From NCBI RefSeq assembly GCF_002735645.1, contig NZ_PDZG01000013.1:1-64000 (forward strand): a stretch of DNA of 64,000 nt, in the 5' to 3' direction. Source of the stretch: Iodobacter sp. BJB302 (GTDB lineage: Bacteria > Pseudomonadota > Gammaproteobacteria > Burkholderiales > Chitinibacteraceae). Positions 1 to 8,434 of the stretch are shown here, in pieces (position 1 is the first letter of the stretch; each line of letters starts with the position of its first letter). A program made the position numbers and the translations under genes. The notes under the pieces are model-generated. The model had not been told where the DNA came from, searched no databases, and saw only the letters and a program-made list of their open reading frames with translations.

Positions 1-54
1 AGCAAGCATTTTGCTTAAAATGGCATCTTTACGAGCCTTGGGAATACGCGACAT
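1..54 (-). CDS. Transposase N-terminus (partial, cut by window edge)
   Basis: Reads MSRIPKARKDAILSKMLA and continues beyond the window. This basic start resembles the helix-turn-helix orfA-type transposases that open with a short Arg/Lys-rich stretch followed by K(M/L)L. A GGGG-containing ribosome site lies about 10 bases upstream of the ATG. Only 18 residues are visible, so assignment rests on the similarity of the start and on the IS-like junction at about 120. Confidence 0.5.
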   Translation of the reverse strand, partial: MSRIPKARKDAILSKMLA

Positions 55-120
55 GATAAGTAACCAGCCCCCTGAGTAAGTTAGAATCCCTGAAAAGGGA
101 GTATCTCAACTATCCTGACA
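1..120 (-). mobile_element. End of an insertion sequence running off the left edge
   Basis: The minus strand shows a transposase start codon at 54 preceded by about 65 bases of non-coding sequence that begins with TGTCAGGATAG near position 120. The coding frame of a lectin gene runs into this point and stops at once, which fits an IS terminus at about 118-120. The family is not certain; the transposase N-terminus suggests an IS3-like two-part transposase. Only this end of the element is in the window, so the target duplication cannot be seen. Confidence 0.55.
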
Positions 121-334
121 CAGGGGGGTTCTGGACAACCCAGCGCTGAAGAGGTTGGTCGAGATCACAGAGACCTACAAAAGCTTTAGCTCCTAAAACT
201 GCATGATCGACTTTAAGGCACTGACTGCTTTCGGAACGCAAAATGATCATATCAGTACTTTGCTGTGTTTGTGCCCGGACGTTGATTGTTAAAAACAATC
301 CCATCAAAAGAAAAGCAAAACGAATAACTTCCAT
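110..334 (-). pseudogene. Secreted ricin-type beta-trefoil lectin, truncated by IS
   Basis: The start ATG at 334 has a good AAGGGGA ribosome site; an upstream in-frame ATG at 376 has none. A signal peptide (FAFLLMGLFLTINVRAQ) is followed by about 45 residues with a ricin B-type pattern: SSQCLKV, then a Cys and the closing QRWVV. This is one repeat at most, where the family normally has three. The last residues (VSG-stop) appear to come from the adjoining IS end, so the gene was interrupted and the rest is either lost or lies beyond the window. The original protein was probably an exported carbohydrate-binding protein. Confidence 0.55.
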
Positions 335-351
335 GCAATTCCCCTTGTGAC

Positions 352-405
352 TAGGCTCTGTTGACGTTTCGTTCACGGCAGTGAATGAAACGTCAACAGA
401 GCCTA
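352..405. repeat. Long near-perfect hairpin, possible IS terminus pair
   Basis: Arms 352-376 and 381-405 are complementary except for one wobble position, with a 4-base loop. The outer arm reads TAGGCTCTGTTGACGTTTC. A related but weaker dyad sits at 1829-1913. The GGCTCTGTTGACGTTTC core resembles the ends of IS elements, and an IS1595-type transposase tail lies just beyond it at 487-633, so this may be two abutting IS ends. It could also act as a transcription terminator. Confidence 0.6.
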
Positions 406-486
406 AATGTAATTACAACAATTTTAATTAAATTATCCTGATTATGTCCCTTGCTCAGCCAAACGCTCATACGGGCGAGCCTTGAT

Positions 487-633
487 TTAGGCGTTCAGCA
501 TACGCAGAATCTGAGCACACAAATCAAAGCGCCGATTATATCCATACTGTATTTCAGCCAAGTGATGAACCACGTATTTGCTATATTTGAACGCGTGGCA
601 GATTAACACAGCGTAAGCGCCTAGCCCTACCAT
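487..633 (-). pseudogene. 3' remnant of an IS1595-family transposase
   Basis: The minus strand encodes 48 residues ending at the TAA at 487-489. Recognisable pieces are CHAFKYSKYVVHHLAEIQYG followed by NRRFDLCAQILRM, the typical C-terminus of ISXO2/IS1595-type DDE transposases (family normally about 300 residues). An in-frame stop lies immediately upstream of 633, so the N-terminal catalytic part is missing. It is a decayed IS copy. Confidence 0.65.
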
Positions 634-1190
634 CTAAACGCCACTTCCTTTTTCGTCATGCTGAGGTTTTTATCAAGCAGGAGGAAAGCAATGAAGCAAT
701 GAGGGTAGTTATTACATTTGACATAAGACAAAATATATTATCGTTATAATCAAGTTAAGTTGATTACTTTTTTCAAGTTTACTACCAGCCCTTTTGGCCA
801 AAAATATTATAATTATTAAATATAAATTCAAAAATAACAATTAATATTTAGATTATTTAAATAATTAACCACCAAATATTTACCGCAAATACAAAATTAA
901 AAAAATAACAAAAAATCTCCAACAAATAAATAAAAAACCAATAACAAAAATATAAATTAATTTTTTAAAAAACAATCCACCACCCATGCTAATTAATATT
1001 TATTAACACAAGAAATTACTCTGCTAATTTTAACCAATAAAATTAAAATACAGTAAAAACACCACACCACAATCATACATTCTTACCATCAAAAAACCAA
1101 ATAGATTACTTCATTGTTTTTTATAATTTTTTTGAATAAAATGCCAGCAAATCCCTTTTAATATCAATTTTCACAGCAGCAACACGTCAA
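634..1190. other. AT-rich gene-free stretch
   Basis: From about 720 to 1170 the sequence is almost entirely A and T with long A and T runs, unlike the rest of the window. No open frame of useful length was found on either strand. It separates IS debris from the lipoprotein gene at 1204 and presumably carries that gene's promoter. This is the composition of a silenced or acquired region. Confidence 0.6.
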
Positions 1191-1203
1191 AGGAGGATGT
1201 TTT

Positions 1204-1749
1204 ATGAAGAGTCGTATTTTGGTGGTGTTGGTGATGGGTATGCTGTTAAGTGCTTGTGGCAAAAGCCGTGAGGAAGAATTAAAAGAGCAGCATAGCAAGG
1301 GCGCAGAGCTGGTTGAAGATAAGGCGGCCATGGCCAAGGGGCTGGGGGATGCGCTGCAAAAAGATGGTAAAGATGCTGCGCGCAGTCTTACTCAGGGCAT
1401 TGGCGGTGTGGTAAAAGGCATGGCTCAGGGCGTGGATTCATTAGAGGCTGATTTTAAGATTCAATTAAGCGACAGCGCTAAAAGCCAGCAGATAAAAGCC
1501 GAGCGTGCCGTTTTGCAGGAAAAAAATGCAGAGGGGCAGAAGGGTTTAAAAGTCTATGTGCAGAGTACGCAGGCTTTTAAGGGTAAATTACAATTACGGG
1601 CTTCAGATGATAAAGGCTCAGAAATTGGGCGCAGCCAGAAAGTAGAGCAAAATCTTGCTGCTGATGATGCAGCCTATGTTGATTTCAGATTTGATGCAGC
1701 AACCCCGCTAAGCCGTGTCGCGCAGTTTACAATCTACGCCATTCAATAA
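1204..1749 (+). CDS. Putative lipoprotein of unknown function
   Basis: Encodes 181 residues. A short signal peptide ends in a lipobox, LLSAC, with the lipidated Cys at residue 18 followed by Gly, so the product should be a membrane-anchored periplasmic lipoprotein. Residues 22-75 are rich in Glu, Lys and Ala (likely helical); the C-terminal half has beta-like spacing (LKVYVQS, AAYVDFRFD, AQFTIYAIQ). A strong AAAGGAGG site lies 6 bases before the ATG, and a clear terminator follows at once, so it is monocistronic. No family recognised. Confidence 0.85.
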   Translation: MKSRILVVLVMGMLLSACGKSREEELKEQHSKGAELVEDKAAMAKGLGDALQKDGKDAARSLTQGIGGVVKGMAQGVDSLEADFKIQLSDSAKSQQIKAERAVLQEKNAEGQKGLKVYVQSTQAFKGKLQLRASDDKGSEIGRSQKVEQNLAADDAAYVDFRFDAATPLSRVAQFTIYAIQ

Positions 1750-1750
1750 T

Positions 1751-1785
1751 AAAAAAGACGCTTATTTTCTAAGCGTCTTTTTTAT
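1751..1785. terminator. Rho-independent terminator after the 1204 lipoprotein gene
   Basis: Stem AAGACGCTTA / TAAGCGTCTT with a 5-base loop, A-run on the left and T-run on the right, so it could work in both directions. Confidence 0.85.
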
Positions 1786-1828
1786 TTGATCATAAAATTG
1801 CTTTTGTCGCTGTGAGCGGATAAATCTC

Positions 1829-1913
1829 AGGGTCTGTTGGCGTTTCCTTCACAATTGCGCTGCGCCGTAAAACAGAGCAAATGCAGCGCAATAAATGAAA
1901 CGTCAGTGCCCCC
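1829..1913. repeat. Imperfect dyad related to the 352-405 hairpin
   Basis: The left end reads AGGGTCTGTTGGCGTTTCC and the right end is an imperfect inverted copy (ATGAAACGTCAGTGCCCCCT). An inner pair, ATTGCGCTGCG / GCAGCGCAAT, extends the fold. The shared CTGTTGRCGTTTC core suggests a small degenerate insertion or miniature element. It lies directly at the 3' end of the gene on the minus strand. Confidence 0.5.
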
Positions 1914-2719
1914 TAGTACCAGATACGGATATAATTTTTAGTACTATTTGGATAGGATACCAACTCCTGAATAACGTAACGTATGCCGTTTAGATCTCTG
2001 AGCTGATAAAACTGCATATTGCGAAAACCCGTATTATCCAGTGTGGGCAGGCTTTGCCCCATGGCTAATTTATTCAGCTCTGTCACTGAAAAGATTTCTT
2101 CGATCTTATTGCCATTTTTAATGCTTGCCCCGCCACTTGCATCAAATACCATTGCCCTTCTGCTGCCTTCTTCTGAACAGCTGCCACGCTCATAACGCTT
2201 GCTCAGAAAACTTTTGCCTGCAAACAGGCTGCTGTCGTACTGGCGGTTTGCAGCGGCATTAATCAAAAAATACTGCTGATCAGGCGAGCATAAAGAAATA
2301 AAATCCATTGCCGGATTAGCTATACCTTTTGACCCATTACCTATATTTGCGCGTGATTTTTGATCTGCATAGAGCAAGAAATCAATACGATTACCACTTA
2401 TTTGTTCAGAGCCGCCGGTAAAGTTATCCCCATCCAGATTCCACGGACGGCCAGCAGTAAAGATAAAACCCAAGCTGCCTTGCTTAGATTGAAAATTGCG
2501 CTTTTGCCTATCCAGAAAGACCTCACCATTTGTACTTTTTACTGTAACAGGAATCGCATTACTTCCGGTTTCTGGCTTATAAGAGAGGTAGTTCTTCGGC
2601 CCATTCCAAGGATCAGGAGCAGGTGTGGTTGAATCGTCAAATATTCCCCCTCCTCCACAGGCTGAAAGTAAAACAGCGCATACCGCCGCTGCTGCTGTGG
2701 AGATAGAAATTGGCCTCAT
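1913..2719 (-). CDS. Putative lipoprotein of unknown function
   Basis: Encodes 268 residues. The signal peptide ends in lipobox LLSAC at Cys 21, followed by a Gly-rich tether (GGGG). The mature part is rich in Asn, Ser, Gly and aromatic residues without a motif I recognise, and contains two further Cys (CSPDQQYF, GSCSEEG) that may form a disulfide. It is predicted to be an outer-membrane-anchored periplasmic or surface protein. It stands alone, with no neighbour on the same strand within 270 bases, and its stop codon abuts the dyad at 1829-1913. Confidence 0.8.
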   Translation of the reverse strand: MRPISISTAAAAVCAVLLSACGGGGIFDDSTTPAPDPWNGPKNYLSYKPETGSNAIPVTVKSTNGEVFLDRQKRNFQSKQGSLGFIFTAGRPWNLDGDNFTGGSEQISGNRIDFLLYADQKSRANIGNGSKGIANPAMDFISLCSPDQQYFLINAAANRQYDSSLFAGKSFLSKRYERGSCSEEGSRRAMVFDASGGASIKNGNKIEEIFSVTELNKLAMGQSLPTLDNTGFRNMQFYQLRDLNGIRYVIQELVSYPNSTKNYIRIWY

Positions 2720-2805
2720 GTTTATTACCTTTTATTATCAATTTATTGCGGCCTGATCACATTGACCAAAGCTGGTGATCCTTTGCATCTTTTATGCTGG
2801 CCACG

Positions 2806-2910
2806 ATGAATAAGCAAATTGATCAAACCAATATGCTGAAAAAATACACTTCAGCATTAGATGCCAGTAAAAAAGTGAAGTTCAGGCAGTATGACTTTAT
2901 ACCGGAATAA
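2806..2910 (+). CDS. Possible small protein (34 residues)
   Basis: An ATG at 2806 opens a 34-codon frame, MNKQIDQTNMLKKYTSALDA and onward to a TAA at 2908, hydrophilic and Lys-rich. No convincing ribosome site precedes it. A hairpin with T-runs on both sides begins 9 bases after the stop; the rightward T-run would be unnecessary unless something is transcribed on the plus strand here. No homologue known to me. Confidence 0.3.
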   Translation: MNKQIDQTNMLKKYTSALDASKKVKFRQYDFIPE

Positions 2911-2918
2911 ATAGCCCC

Positions 2919-2957
2919 AAAAAAAGCCGCCAGGTATTATCCTGGCGGCTTTTTAAT
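2919..2957. terminator. Bidirectional terminator between 2910 and rlmF
   Basis: Stem GCCGCCAGG / CCTGGCGGC, 6-base loop, seven A before and five T after. It can end rlmF transcripts on the minus strand and any plus-strand transcript from about 2.8 kb. Confidence 0.85.
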
Positions 2958-2990
2958 TGGGGCTTTATTTGGGCAAAAATAAACCGGCTG

Positions 2991-3971
2991 TTAACTGCGC
3001 CAGCGGCTTTTTGCCCAAAGTTTTTGCTCGGCTTCAGTCATAAAGCTCCACGCCACTACGCGGCTGATTTTATTGCCCTGGGCCATATCCAGCGTTTTAA
3101 CCTGAATCGCGCCGATTCTTTCCAGCGCCTGATATACCAGCGGCAGATTATCCTGCTTGGAAACCAGGGTAGAGAACCACAGGCACTGCTGCTTAAACGG
3201 GCGGCTTTGCGAGATCATGGTGCGTACAAAGCGCATTTCGCCGCCTTCGCACCACAGCTCATTACTCTGGCCGCCAAAATTGAGTACCGGTGGCGGCAGA
3301 CCTTTGCCCTTGGCGTGGCCAGTACCTAAGCTGCGTAATTTGCGTCGTGTGCCACCCGCAGCATCTGCAGCAGAGGAATGAAATGGCGGGTTGCACATGG
3401 TGAATTCAAATAAATCGGCTGGCTTGATCAGGCCTTCAAAGATGTTTTCTGCATCGGCCTGGTAGCGGCAAACAAGACCGTCTTTTAAGACTTCATTGCG
3501 CTCAAAAATCTCATAGGCATTATCCAGCGCCAGGTCATCGGTATCGCTGCCGGTAAACTGCCAGCCATAAGCCACTTTGCCCAGCATGGGGTAGATGGCA
3601 TTAGCGCCCACGCCAATATCCAGCACCTGCACGGCAGCGCCACGCGGCACCACGCCTTTATTGCTGGTGGCAAGAAGATCGGCCATGGTGTGGATATAGT
3701 CTGCGCGGCCCGGAATCGGCGGGCAGAGGTAGCCTTCTGGCAAGCCCCACTCTTTAATGCCGTAAAAGTGGCTGAGTAAGGCACGATTCAGCGTTTTTAC
3801 TGCCGCCGGATCAGCAAAATCAATCGATTCATCGCCGTAGGCGTTCGGCGCCACAAAGGGAGCCAGATCGGGGCAGCTGGCAATCAGCGCAGGGAAATCA
3901 TAGCGGCCGCGATGCGGGTTACGCGGGTGAAGATTATTTTTTATAGCGGGGAATTCTTTTTTTTCAGACAT
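2991..3971 (-). CDS. rlmF: 23S rRNA (adenine-1618-N6)-methyltransferase RlmF
   Basis: Encodes 326 residues, slightly longer than the Escherichia coli enzyme (about 308). The N-terminal LHPRNPHRGRYDF and the SAM-binding motif VLDIGVGANAIYPML are typical of RlmF/YbiN. The catalytic motif is CNPPFH (NPPF of N6-adenine methyltransferases) near residue 194. The enzyme methylates A1618 of 23S rRNA using S-adenosylmethionine in the cytoplasm. It is a single gene read toward the terminator at 2919-2957. Confidence 0.93.
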   Translation of the reverse strand: MSEKKEFPAIKNNLHPRNPHRGRYDFPALIASCPDLAPFVAPNAYGDESIDFADPAAVKTLNRALLSHFYGIKEWGLPEGYLCPPIPGRADYIHTMADLLATSNKGVVPRGAAVQVLDIGVGANAIYPMLGKVAYGWQFTGSDTDDLALDNAYEIFERNEVLKDGLVCRYQADAENIFEGLIKPADLFEFTMCNPPFHSSAADAAGGTRRKLRSLGTGHAKGKGLPPPVLNFGGQSNELWCEGGEMRFVRTMISQSRPFKQQCLWFSTLVSKQDNLPLVYQALERIGAIQVKTLDMAQGNKISRVVAWSFMTEAEQKLWAKSRWRS

Positions 3972-4159
3972 TGTAGCTGCTGCCGTACGGGGTAATCATT
4001 GGCCGAACCTTAACAGAAATGAAGGCTTGCCAATATGTAAACCGGCATTCAGATCTGTTGGGCGGGATAATCGGAGGCGTAAAACTCAAAAATGGCCACT
4101 GCATTCGTGCGGCAATGGCTTTTGCATATTCGCGGAGGCAAGCTCCGCGAATTTAATCT

Positions 4160-4615
4160 TTATTCAGTGGCCAAAAATGGTCGCGTTGCAAAATTCTGGG
4201 CTATTTTTTCCAGCTGGCGCAAGGTATCGCCACGCAAGGCGTGAATGCCGTTATCACCTTGAAAATTAGCGCGTACTGCGGCAGAAAAATGCTCGCGCAG
4301 CCATTTACTGGTTGCCTCAACGGCTTCATCACTCTCTGAGCCTTCAAACCACATGCTTTGTGCGTGTGCAGGGTCGTAGAATATGGTTGAGTGCACATCC
4401 ACCAAGGGCACTTTCACTGCCGCTTTATCGCTCCAGCGAACACAGGCCAGTAATTGCACACTACCCTTTTTACCTGTTGGTGTTTTAACGACCCAGATGC
4501 GATCGGGGAAGCTTTCGCTCAGCTCGGCCAATTTGCCGCGGGATGAACGAAACCAGCCAATATGCCCGGCAGCCATGTCTGCTTTTACATCTTTCCAATA
4601 GTACAGAACATCCAT
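4160..4615 (-). CDS. Hypothetical cytosolic protein, 151 residues
   Basis: Starts MDVLYYWKDVKADMAAG and has no signal peptide or membrane segment. The middle (IWVVKTPTGKKGSVQLLACV) looks like a small beta-rich domain. The C-terminal part is helical and ends in RQLEKIAQNFATRPF. I do not recognise the family. The last codons form the arm of a dyad with 4092-4100 (GGCCACTG/CAGTGGCC), and a hairpin ATTCGCGGAGG / CTCCGCGAAT at about 4128-4152 follows the stop, probably acting as terminator. It lies upstream of rlmF on the same strand, about 190 bases away. Confidence 0.7.
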   Translation of the reverse strand: MDVLYYWKDVKADMAAGHIGWFRSSRGKLAELSESFPDRIWVVKTPTGKKGSVQLLACVRWSDKAAVKVPLVDVHSTIFYDPAHAQSMWFEGSESDEAVEATSKWLREHFSAAVRANFQGDNGIHALRGDTLRQLEKIAQNFATRPFLATE

Positions 4616-5131
4616 ATTGAAGACTTCCTTAGTTCGTTAAATACTTGCATCGTTTGCAGGCCGGATTGGCAAGATGAATCAAACCTGGCTTATTTAAATC
4701 CCTAAGCGCGGGTTTAATCCCTCTGTTTTTAATAAGGCAACTTTAAAAAGCGTCAACCAATCCAATGACAGCCGGATTGTGTTGTTTAATCATCAGAAGC
4801 CTGTGCCCAGACCTTACAAATACGGTGTAATTTTGAAGCATTCAGTCATACAAACAGCGACTTGCTAAAGAAAATTTCAGATCAGTGTGGAGAATTTACT
4901 TGTTCAGCCACAAAAACAACATTAAGTTTATCCCATTATTGGCCCGATAAGCAGATCAATCAGTGCCTATAATCACGATAGCAGCTTATTGAGCCTGCTA
5001 TTTACTGATATTTAAATCAGCCCATTCAGTTATCCGGCATGAAACTCTGGCAACACTTTGTTTTAAAAGTATTTATTTACAAATTAAATCCAGTTATCCA
5101 TCGACACATATCGATCATCGGAGATTCAAAA
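4616..5131. other. Intergenic, no gene seen
   Basis: Divergent spacer of about 500 bases between the 151-residue gene (minus) and the DUF3016 gene (plus). An in-frame ATG at 5039 exists but lacks a signal peptide immediately after it. Nothing else recognisable was found. Confidence 0.5.
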
Positions 5132-5632
5132 GTGAAGAAAATATTACTGAGTTTAAGCCTGTTGGCACTGACAGTAAGTAATGTATGGGCCGGAGAGGCC
5201 AAAATCACATGGCAAAACCCTGAGAAATACAGCGATATCCGCGCCTCGCATGAGCGTGAGGATCGTTTTCAAGAAAGGCTGTTTAAACATTTTGATAAAG
5301 TATTTACCGATCTGGCTGCGCAATTACCCAGTGATGCAAAGCTGGAAATCACAGTAACAGACTTTGATCTGGCCGGTGAGATTAATCCCCGCCCTGGCAG
5401 CCGGTATAATGACATTCGTATTATCAAAGAAATCTACAGCCCCAAAATCACATTTAATTATGTCTTTAGCTATAAAGACCAGATTGTTTCCGGTGCAGAA
5501 AACTTGCGTGATTTAAATTTTATGTCGGGCGTGGGCCGATCCAGCCAGAGAACAGAATTTGAATACGAAGAAAAAATGATCAGAAAGTGGTTTGCCAAAC
5601 TACAAAAGGATCAGACATTTCCTGCTCAGTAA
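5132..5632 (+). CDS. DUF3016 family exported protein
   Basis: I choose the GTG at 5132 because it is preceded by a GGAG site and directly followed by a signal peptide (KKILLSLSLLALTVSNVWAG); the ATG at 5039 would place 31 extra residues in front. The mature protein of about 145 residues carries the family pattern: ITWQNPEKYSDIR at the start, a central LEITVTDFDLAGEINP and the tail FEYEEKMIRKWFAKL. DUF3016 proteins are periplasmic with no known function. The gene appears monocistronic. Confidence 0.8.
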   Translation: MKKILLSLSLLALTVSNVWAGEAKITWQNPEKYSDIRASHEREDRFQERLFKHFDKVFTDLAAQLPSDAKLEITVTDFDLAGEINPRPGSRYNDIRIIKEIYSPKITFNYVFSYKDQIVSGAENLRDLNFMSGVGRSSQRTEFEYEEKMIRKWFAKLQKDQTFPAQ

Positions 5633-5814
5633 ATCCCCCCGGGGGCTAAGCTGGCAACAAATCCCGCTATGGTAAATCTTCATTCCTTGGTTTATCAAAA
5701 AGAGCGCTAGGCAACAGGTTTTTTGCCAAAAACAACGGCAATAGCAGCCTTAGCAAATACATAAATCAATACAGCTCAATTCTCCCCCAGACGCCGGGGG
5801 GGGGAATTGGCCAT

Positions 5815-6078
5815 TTATTTTAAAATAATGTCGTGGTCTGTAACGTCCCAGGGCGGCTCACCGTAATTAACCCCTTCCTGTATGGGCAGTGGCTTGGTGG
5901 CGGGTTTTACAGGCGAAGAAGCGGCAGCAGGCGCTGCATTTACATCTATCCATTGCAAAAATGGGCTCAGATCGGCCTTATCCACGATATACCACACTTT
6001 TTTAGCCGCATCCCAGCGTGCGCCCAAAGCCTTTGCGCTGTCTTTTTCAGCAAAAGGCACTTTTAAATTCACCCGCAT
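5815..6078 (-). CDS. DUF5710 domain protein
   Basis: Encodes 87 residues. Residues 1-45 match the DUF5710 pattern: MRVNLKVPFAEKDSAKALGA, then WDAAKKVWYIVD. The domain also occurs at the ends of DNA primase- or nuclease-like proteins, where it is thought to bind nucleic acid; here it stands alone. The rest is an Ala/Pro-rich linker and an acidic tail (PPWDVTDHDIILK). It is read in the same direction as pqiABC but follows pqiC by about 60 bases. Confidence 0.7.
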   Translation of the reverse strand: MRVNLKVPFAEKDSAKALGARWDAAKKVWYIVDKADLSPFLQWIDVNAAPAAASSPVKPATKPLPIQEGVNYGEPPWDVTDHDIILK

Positions 6079-6136
6079 GTTTAATCGCTCTTTAGTATTT
6101 TATTTAATCTGATAAAACCGCTTAAATCAGTTTTAG

Positions 6137-6691
6137 CTAAAAAATTAATTCCTTGCTTATTTGCTGGCTTAATTGATTTAAGCCTTCAGCCAAAGCCAGT
6201 ACCAGCGCCTCGTAGCCTGCACCTTCTTGGGCAACTTCAAGCTGAAAAGACGATTGCATCAGTAACTTTTGCGCTGCATTTCGCAAATACCAGCGCCCTG
6301 CCAATACGGCTTTGCCATCATCGCGGCCATTAAACTGCGTTATTTCCAGGCTTAGCGTATTCACTCTGGCATCAGGCGCCGATCCCAGCCAAAGCTGGCC
6401 GGGTTGTTGCTGCTGCATTCTGGCCACAAGGACGCGCTTTATACCTTCTTGCAGCCTTTCTGCCCATAAGTTTTGCTGGGCCAGCGTAATACCCACTTCG
6501 CCCTGCTGATAAGCAATGCCTCCCGCTGATAAAAAATCAGCCAGCCGGATATCCAGCAGTACTACCGGCCGCTCTGGCCCGGCTGTCTGCTGCGGGAGGG
6601 CAACATCGGGCAGGCGATAATAACGGGTAACGGGCACGCTGCTGCACGCGCTCAGTAAACACAGCCCGATCAGGGCGACACGCAGTTTCAT
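6137..6691 (-). CDS. pqiC: PqiC, outer-membrane lipoprotein of the Pqi lipid-transport system
   Basis: Encodes 184 residues. The lipobox LLSAC gives a lipid anchor at Cys 16. The sequence then follows the ABC-type transport auxiliary (DUF330) pattern: VTRYYRLP near the start and a C-terminal helix ALAEGLNQLSQQISKEL. In the Pqi system PqiC caps the PqiB needle at the outer membrane. The gene overlaps pqiB by 4 bases, implying translational coupling, and is last in pqiABC. Confidence 0.88.
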   Translation of the reverse strand: MKLRVALIGLCLLSACSSVPVTRYYRLPDVALPQQTAGPERPVVLLDIRLADFLSAGGIAYQQGEVGITLAQQNLWAERLQEGIKRVLVARMQQQQPGQLWLGSAPDARVNTLSLEITQFNGRDDGKAVLAGRWYLRNAAQKLLMQSSFQLEVAQEGAGYEALVLALAEGLNQLSQQISKELIF

Positions 6692-8367
6692 GGCTTGGCC
6701 CCTTTCGGCTGAACATCTTCCTGCTTGCGATCAAACAGCAGCACATTTGGTTTTTCATTCAGCGTACGAATCACGGGCCTCGCCTCTTGTAATACTTGAT
6801 TTAAGCTGCCTAGGGCACGGTTTAATTCGCCATAGGCGGGCGATTGCCCGGAGAAATCATCCATGGTGCTGCGCACGGTATTTAAAGTGTCCTGCACCTT
6901 GCTTAAAGTATGCTGCAACTCTTCAGGCAAGCCTTGTACCTGGGGCTGACGGGCAAAATCATCCAGCGTTTTAACCAGAACACGGATATCACCAGCAAGC
7001 TTGCCGGTTTCATCCAGTGTTTTATTACCCTTTTCCAGCACGCCTTCCAGCTTCAGGCCATTGAGCTTATCAAGCAAGGCAATAACTTTGTTTTCAATTT
7101 GGGCAAGACCACCATCGCCGGTAGGCAGTATGGGCAGGCCGGCGTATTTATCCAACACTTTTGCCTGCGGCTTGCCACTAAAATCAACGTCAACATATAA
7201 AGAACCCGTCAGCATATTGCCATTTTTAAGCTTTAAAACCATCCCACTGCCCACCTGGGTGGCAATGACTTTACGCCAGTAATCATCGCTCTCGTTTTCT
7301 GCCCCAGCAGCCAAACGCCCAAGCTCTAAATAAATCAGCACAGGAATGCCATGATATTTGCGGGTTTTATTTTCCAGCTTAGGAATGGCATAAGGCACCG
7401 CAGCAACCGTACCAATCCGCAGCCCCCTTAGCTCCACCGGAGCGCCGGGCTTTAAGCCGCGCACCGAGTCACTAAAAAGCGCGATATAAGGCAGGCGGCG
7501 CTCAAACTGGCGCTCCAGCGAGCTGGCTTCATCAGAAAACAAAGTAAACGCACTCTGATCTTTAACCTGCTCGCCCAAGGGCATATTTTCCGGCACACCA
7601 AAAGCAACGCCACCAGACAATACCGATTCCAGCGAGCCAGCATTGAGCTTAATACCATCTGCACTGAGTGCCAGCTGCACACCACTGGCCACCCAAAAGC
7701 GTGAGTTCTCTGTAACCAGACGATCATAGGGGCGCTGAATAAACAGGCGGTAATTCATTTGCCGCTGCTCTGGATCAAACTCAGCTTTCTCTACACGGCC
7801 CACTTCAAAGTTCTGATACAAAATCGGGTCGCCCACACTCAGTACCTTCACGCTGCGGCCAGAGAGCTGCAAGCGCAGACCCGGCACATCGGCAGCCGTC
7901 ACCGGCGGATCATTGAGCACCGTAAAAGCGCTTTTCATATTGCTGGATTTGCCCGGATTAAGCTGAATAAAAGAGCCGGACAATAGCGTGGATAAGCCAC
8001 TGATCCCGCTGCGATCCACCCTTGGCTTTACCATCCAGAACTGGCTGTCTTCGTTTAACAAGCTACCCGCTTCCACATCCAGCCTTGCCGTAACGCGCAC
8101 CCGGTGGCCTGAAGAATCAAGCTGCACATCGGTCACCTTGCCCACATTCACCGAAAGCACTTTGACGGTGGTTTTGCCCACTTCAATTCCCTCGGCATTA
8201 GGCATGTACAACACGATTTCCGGCCCCTGATGCCGCCATGTATCAAACACCATCCATGCCCCCAGCAAAAGCGCGGCAAACGGCACCAGCCACACTAAAG
8301 ATATCCTGCGCAGCCAGCTTATTTTTGCCTTGGGTAATTCCACCTTATTTTCTGCCTGCTCTTCCAT
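6688..8367 (-). CDS. pqiB: PqiB, MCE-domain lipid-transport needle protein
   Basis: The ATG at 8367 is preferred because AGGA lies 9 bases upstream and the protein then begins MEEQAENKVELPKAKISWLR; an upstream ATG at 8481 would overlap pqiA. About 559 residues: cytoplasmic tail, one membrane helix (ISLVWLVPFAALLLGAWMVF), then three MCE/MlaD modules (first begins GPEIVLYMPNAEGIEVGKT) and a long C-terminal coiled helix (KVQDTLNTVRSTMDDF). PqiB forms a hexameric periplasmic tunnel that carries lipids between the membranes. Second gene of pqiABC. Confidence 0.92.
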   Translation of the reverse strand: MEEQAENKVELPKAKISWLRRISLVWLVPFAALLLGAWMVFDTWRHQGPEIVLYMPNAEGIEVGKTTVKVLSVNVGKVTDVQLDSSGHRVRVTARLDVEAGSLLNEDSQFWMVKPRVDRSGISGLSTLLSGSFIQLNPGKSSNMKSAFTVLNDPPVTAADVPGLRLQLSGRSVKVLSVGDPILYQNFEVGRVEKAEFDPEQRQMNYRLFIQRPYDRLVTENSRFWVASGVQLALSADGIKLNAGSLESVLSGGVAFGVPENMPLGEQVKDQSAFTLFSDEASSLERQFERRLPYIALFSDSVRGLKPGAPVELRGLRIGTVAAVPYAIPKLENKTRKYHGIPVLIYLELGRLAAGAENESDDYWRKVIATQVGSGMVLKLKNGNMLTGSLYVDVDFSGKPQAKVLDKYAGLPILPTGDGGLAQIENKVIALLDKLNGLKLEGVLEKGNKTLDETGKLAGDIRVLVKTLDDFARQPQVQGLPEELQHTLSKVQDTLNTVRSTMDDFSGQSPAYGELNRALGSLNQVLQEARPVIRTLNEKPNVLLFDRKQEDVQPKGAKP

Positions 8368-8434
8368 ACGCTTTATCCTGTCATGCTTGGGCCTTGCCCA
8401 TAAACGTGCATCCTGCTGATTTAAATTTGCTGGC

